Shown in pieces: positions 62,397-64,000 of a stretch of DNA of 64,000 bases. This stretch comes from Massilibacteroides sp. (GTDB taxonomy: Bacteria; Bacteroidota; Bacteroidia; Bacteroidales; Tannerellaceae): NCBI GenBank assembly GCA_028708075.1, contig JAQVZS010000001.1:1-64000 (forward strand), given 5' to 3'. A program made the translations under genes and the position numbers. The notes below the pieces were generated by a model that was not told the DNA's origin, searched no databases, and was given only the letters and a program-made list of their open reading frames with translations. How positions within the stretch are numbered: position 1 is the stretch's first letter; each line of letters opens with the position of its first letter.

Positions 62397-64000
62397 ATGA
62401 AAAAAACGATTGCATTAGGTCTTTTGCTTCTAATGATTTTTCTCCCTGTTAAGGCGGAGAACGTGCAAGAGGTAAAGCCGGTAAAGAACCTGATCTTGAT
62501 GATTCCGGACGGAACATCATTGGCCACGGTATCGATGGCACGCTGGTTACAATGGTATACTAATTCGGATAAACCGAAGTTGAATATCGATCCGTTTCTT
62601 TGCGGTACGGTTCGTACGCATTCGTCGAATGCACCGATCGGGGACTCTGCGCCAACTACTTCTTGTTATATGACCGGAATACCCAGTCTGACGGGTTATG
62701 TTTCGACTTATCCTGTTGCTGATCCGGAAAATGATATTTATCCGATAGATCCCGAGCGCGCTTATCAACCGTTGACAACGGTTCTGGAAGCCGTGAAACA
62801 ATTGGACAACAAGTCTACAGGATTGGTGTTTACCTGCGAATTTCCGCATGCGACGCCGGCGGATTGTTCGGCGCATAGCTATAAGCGGGGTAAATACGAA
62901 TGGATTGCTCCGCAAATGGTACATAACGATTTATCGGTTGTAATTGGCGGCGGTGTTTCTTTGCTTTCAGAAGAAGGCGAGGCTTATCTGAAATCGAACG
63001 GGTATACTGTTTACAAGAATGACCTTAAAGCGATGCGCGCCGATAAAGGTGACAAGATGTGGGCGTTGTACGGAAAGAAAGCAATGGATTATGATCTGGA
63101 TCGGAATCCGAGTGAGCAACCGTCTATCGAAGAAATGACACGTATGGCGATTGAAAAACTTTCACGCAATGAAAATGGGTTTTTCCTGATGGTAGAAGGC
63201 AGTAAAGTGGACTGGGCTGCGCACAGCAACGATCCGATAGGAATGGCTACGGATTTTTTGGCATTCGATCGGGCTTGTGGTGCGGCGTTGGATTTTGCCC
63301 GTAAAAATGGAGAAACGGCGGTGGTTATTTTGCCCGACCATGGAAATAGCGGGATCAGTATTGGTGTAGATCGTTGTCATGGTTATGATAAATTGACGAA
63401 AGATCAGTTGTTTGGACAATTTGCTCAGTATAAACTGACCGCGGAAGGTCTCGCGCGAAAAGTGAATAAGGTCCCTTATTCAGAAGTGCAAAATGTTTTC
63501 AGGGAATATGCCGGATTTGAACTGAATGAGAAAGAATTGCTTGCATTGAACAATTGTAAGGATTATGTGAATAGCCCGATTCCCGAAGATAAACGTACTT
63601 CAAAAGGGGTGGAACCTTCAATGTACAGTGGTTCGCTGACTTCTTTCATGGCGAAACTGTTGACGTCGAAAACTTGTTTTGGCTTTACTACCGGAGGACA
63701 TACGGGTGAAGAAGTTTTTTTGGCAGCTTATCATCCGCAAGGCGATCTCCCTCTCGGCATGCATACAAACATTGAATTGAATGAGTATCTCTGTGCGTTG
63801 ATGGGAATTAGCGGTCAACTGGACGGTTTGACGGCAAAAAATTTCGCAAAACACACGGAAGTATTTAAAGATTATAAATATGAAGTGAAGGCGCCGAAAG
63901 AGGATGGGGCGTTCCCTGTATTGGTTGTGAAGAATAAAAAGAAACAATTAACCATCACACCTTTTACGAATATTGTAAAAGGAGGAAAGAAGGCGAACGA
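62397..64000 (+). CDS. alkaline phosphatase (partial, runs off the window)
   Basis: The frame opens at ATG 62397 with a Sec signal (IALGLLLLMIFLPVKAEN) and stays open for 534 codons to the window end. Metal and catalytic motifs of alkaline phosphatase are present: NLILMIPDGTS (metal Asp), APIGDSAPTTSCYMTG with nucleophile Ser84, FFLMVEGSKVDWAAHSNDPI, VVILPDHGNSG, and FGFTTGGHTGEEVFLAAYHP. It hydrolyses phosphate monoesters in the periplasm. The C-terminus lies outside the window. It is 7 nt from the M24 peptidase gene and likely shares its transcript. Confidence 0.93.
   Translation, partial: MKKTIALGLLLLMIFLPVKAENVQEVKPVKNLILMIPDGTSLATVSMARWLQWYTNSDKPKLNIDPFLCGTVRTHSSNAPIGDSAPTTSCYMTGIPSLTGYVSTYPVADPENDIYPIDPERAYQPLTTVLEAVKQLDNKSTGLVFTCEFPHATPADCSAHSYKRGKYEWIAPQMVHNDLSVVIGGGVSLLSEEGEAYLKSNGYTVYKNDLKAMRADKGDKMWALYGKKAMDYDLDRNPSEQPSIEEMTRMAIEKLSRNENGFFLMVEGSKVDWAAHSNDPIGMATDFLAFDRACGAALDFARKNGETAVVILPDHGNSGISIGVDRCHGYDKLTKDQLFGQFAQYKLTAEGLARKVNKVPYSEVQNVFREYAGFELNEKELLALNNCKDYVNSPIPEDKRTSKGVEPSMYSGSLTSFMAKLLTSKTCFGFTTGGHTGEEVFLAAYHPQGDLPLGMHTNIELNEYLCALMGISGQLDGLTAKNFAKHTEVFKDYKYEVKAPKEDGAFPVLVVKNKKKQLTITPFTNIVKGGKKAN

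Noticed and set aside
1..64000. CRISPR array, rRNA, phage structural genes or toxin-antitoxin pairs
   Set aside because: No regularly spaced repeats, rRNA stretches or matching gene types were seen on either strand.

Overview
The window looks like a chromosome segment of a Bacteroidales bacterium (Bacteroidota). The evidence is SusC/SusD outer-membrane pairs, an ECF sigma/FecR pair, Bacteroidota-only families (putative porin, DUF2141), and many promoter-like elements of the Bacteroides type (TTTG or TTG, about 18-20 nt, then TAnnTTTG). The assignment rests on gene families and promoters only; no rRNA is present.

Region 1 (about 0.4-34.2 kb) is a large polysaccharide utilization locus (PUL). 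It holds two GH106-type alpha-L-rhamnosidases, a GH78 alpha-L-rhamnosidase, two GH29 alpha-L-fucosidases, a GH28-like beta-helix protein, a GH141-like beta-helix protein, a GH3 enzyme, an esterase, an alkaline-phosphatase-superfamily lipoprotein, and a large lipoprotein I cannot place in a family. An ECF sigma factor, a FecR-type anti-sigma factor, an STN-carrying SusC, a SusD and a surface lipoprotein form the control and uptake core. The enzyme set points to a rhamnose- and fucose-rich glycan, probably pectic or exopolysaccharide-like; the substrate is inference. Decayed genes lie along it: a flavoprotein, a metallophosphoesterase, a GH92 mannosidase fused to a second unknown enzyme, and a tyrosine integrase. 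The integrase remnant lies next to tRNA-Pro(TGG). A near copy of the tRNA 3' end and a near copy of a 23-nt repeat occur about 33.7-33.9 kb away at the left edge, so the whole PUL may be an immobilised integrative island.

Region 2 (34.2-38.6 kb) has tRNA-Pro, a gene-free stretch with a promoter and strong terminator that looks like a small RNA gene, and a minus-strand cluster: DUF2141 protein, outer-membrane receptor, six-helix membrane protein, winged-helix regulator.

Region 3 (38.6-44.1 kb) is a histidine operon (hisG, a GNAT gene, hisD, hisC, hisB, then a small lipoprotein). It is preceded by a clear attenuator: a 16-codon leader with four histidine codons (CAT, CAC, CAT, CAT) and a hairpin with a T-run.

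Region 4 (44.1-64 kb) is mostly housekeeping: Tex, a DEAD-box helicase, a membrane-anchored solute-binding protein, a putative porin, a four-subunit 2-oxoacid:ferredoxin oxidoreductase with an embedded small membrane protein, a TPR protein with glnS, a sigma54-type response regulator and its kinase, a UPF0597 (cysteine desulfidase/serine dehydratase-like) enzyme, an M24 peptidase, and an alkaline phosphatase cut by the window end. The gap 60757-61210 holds unexplained nested inverted repeats.
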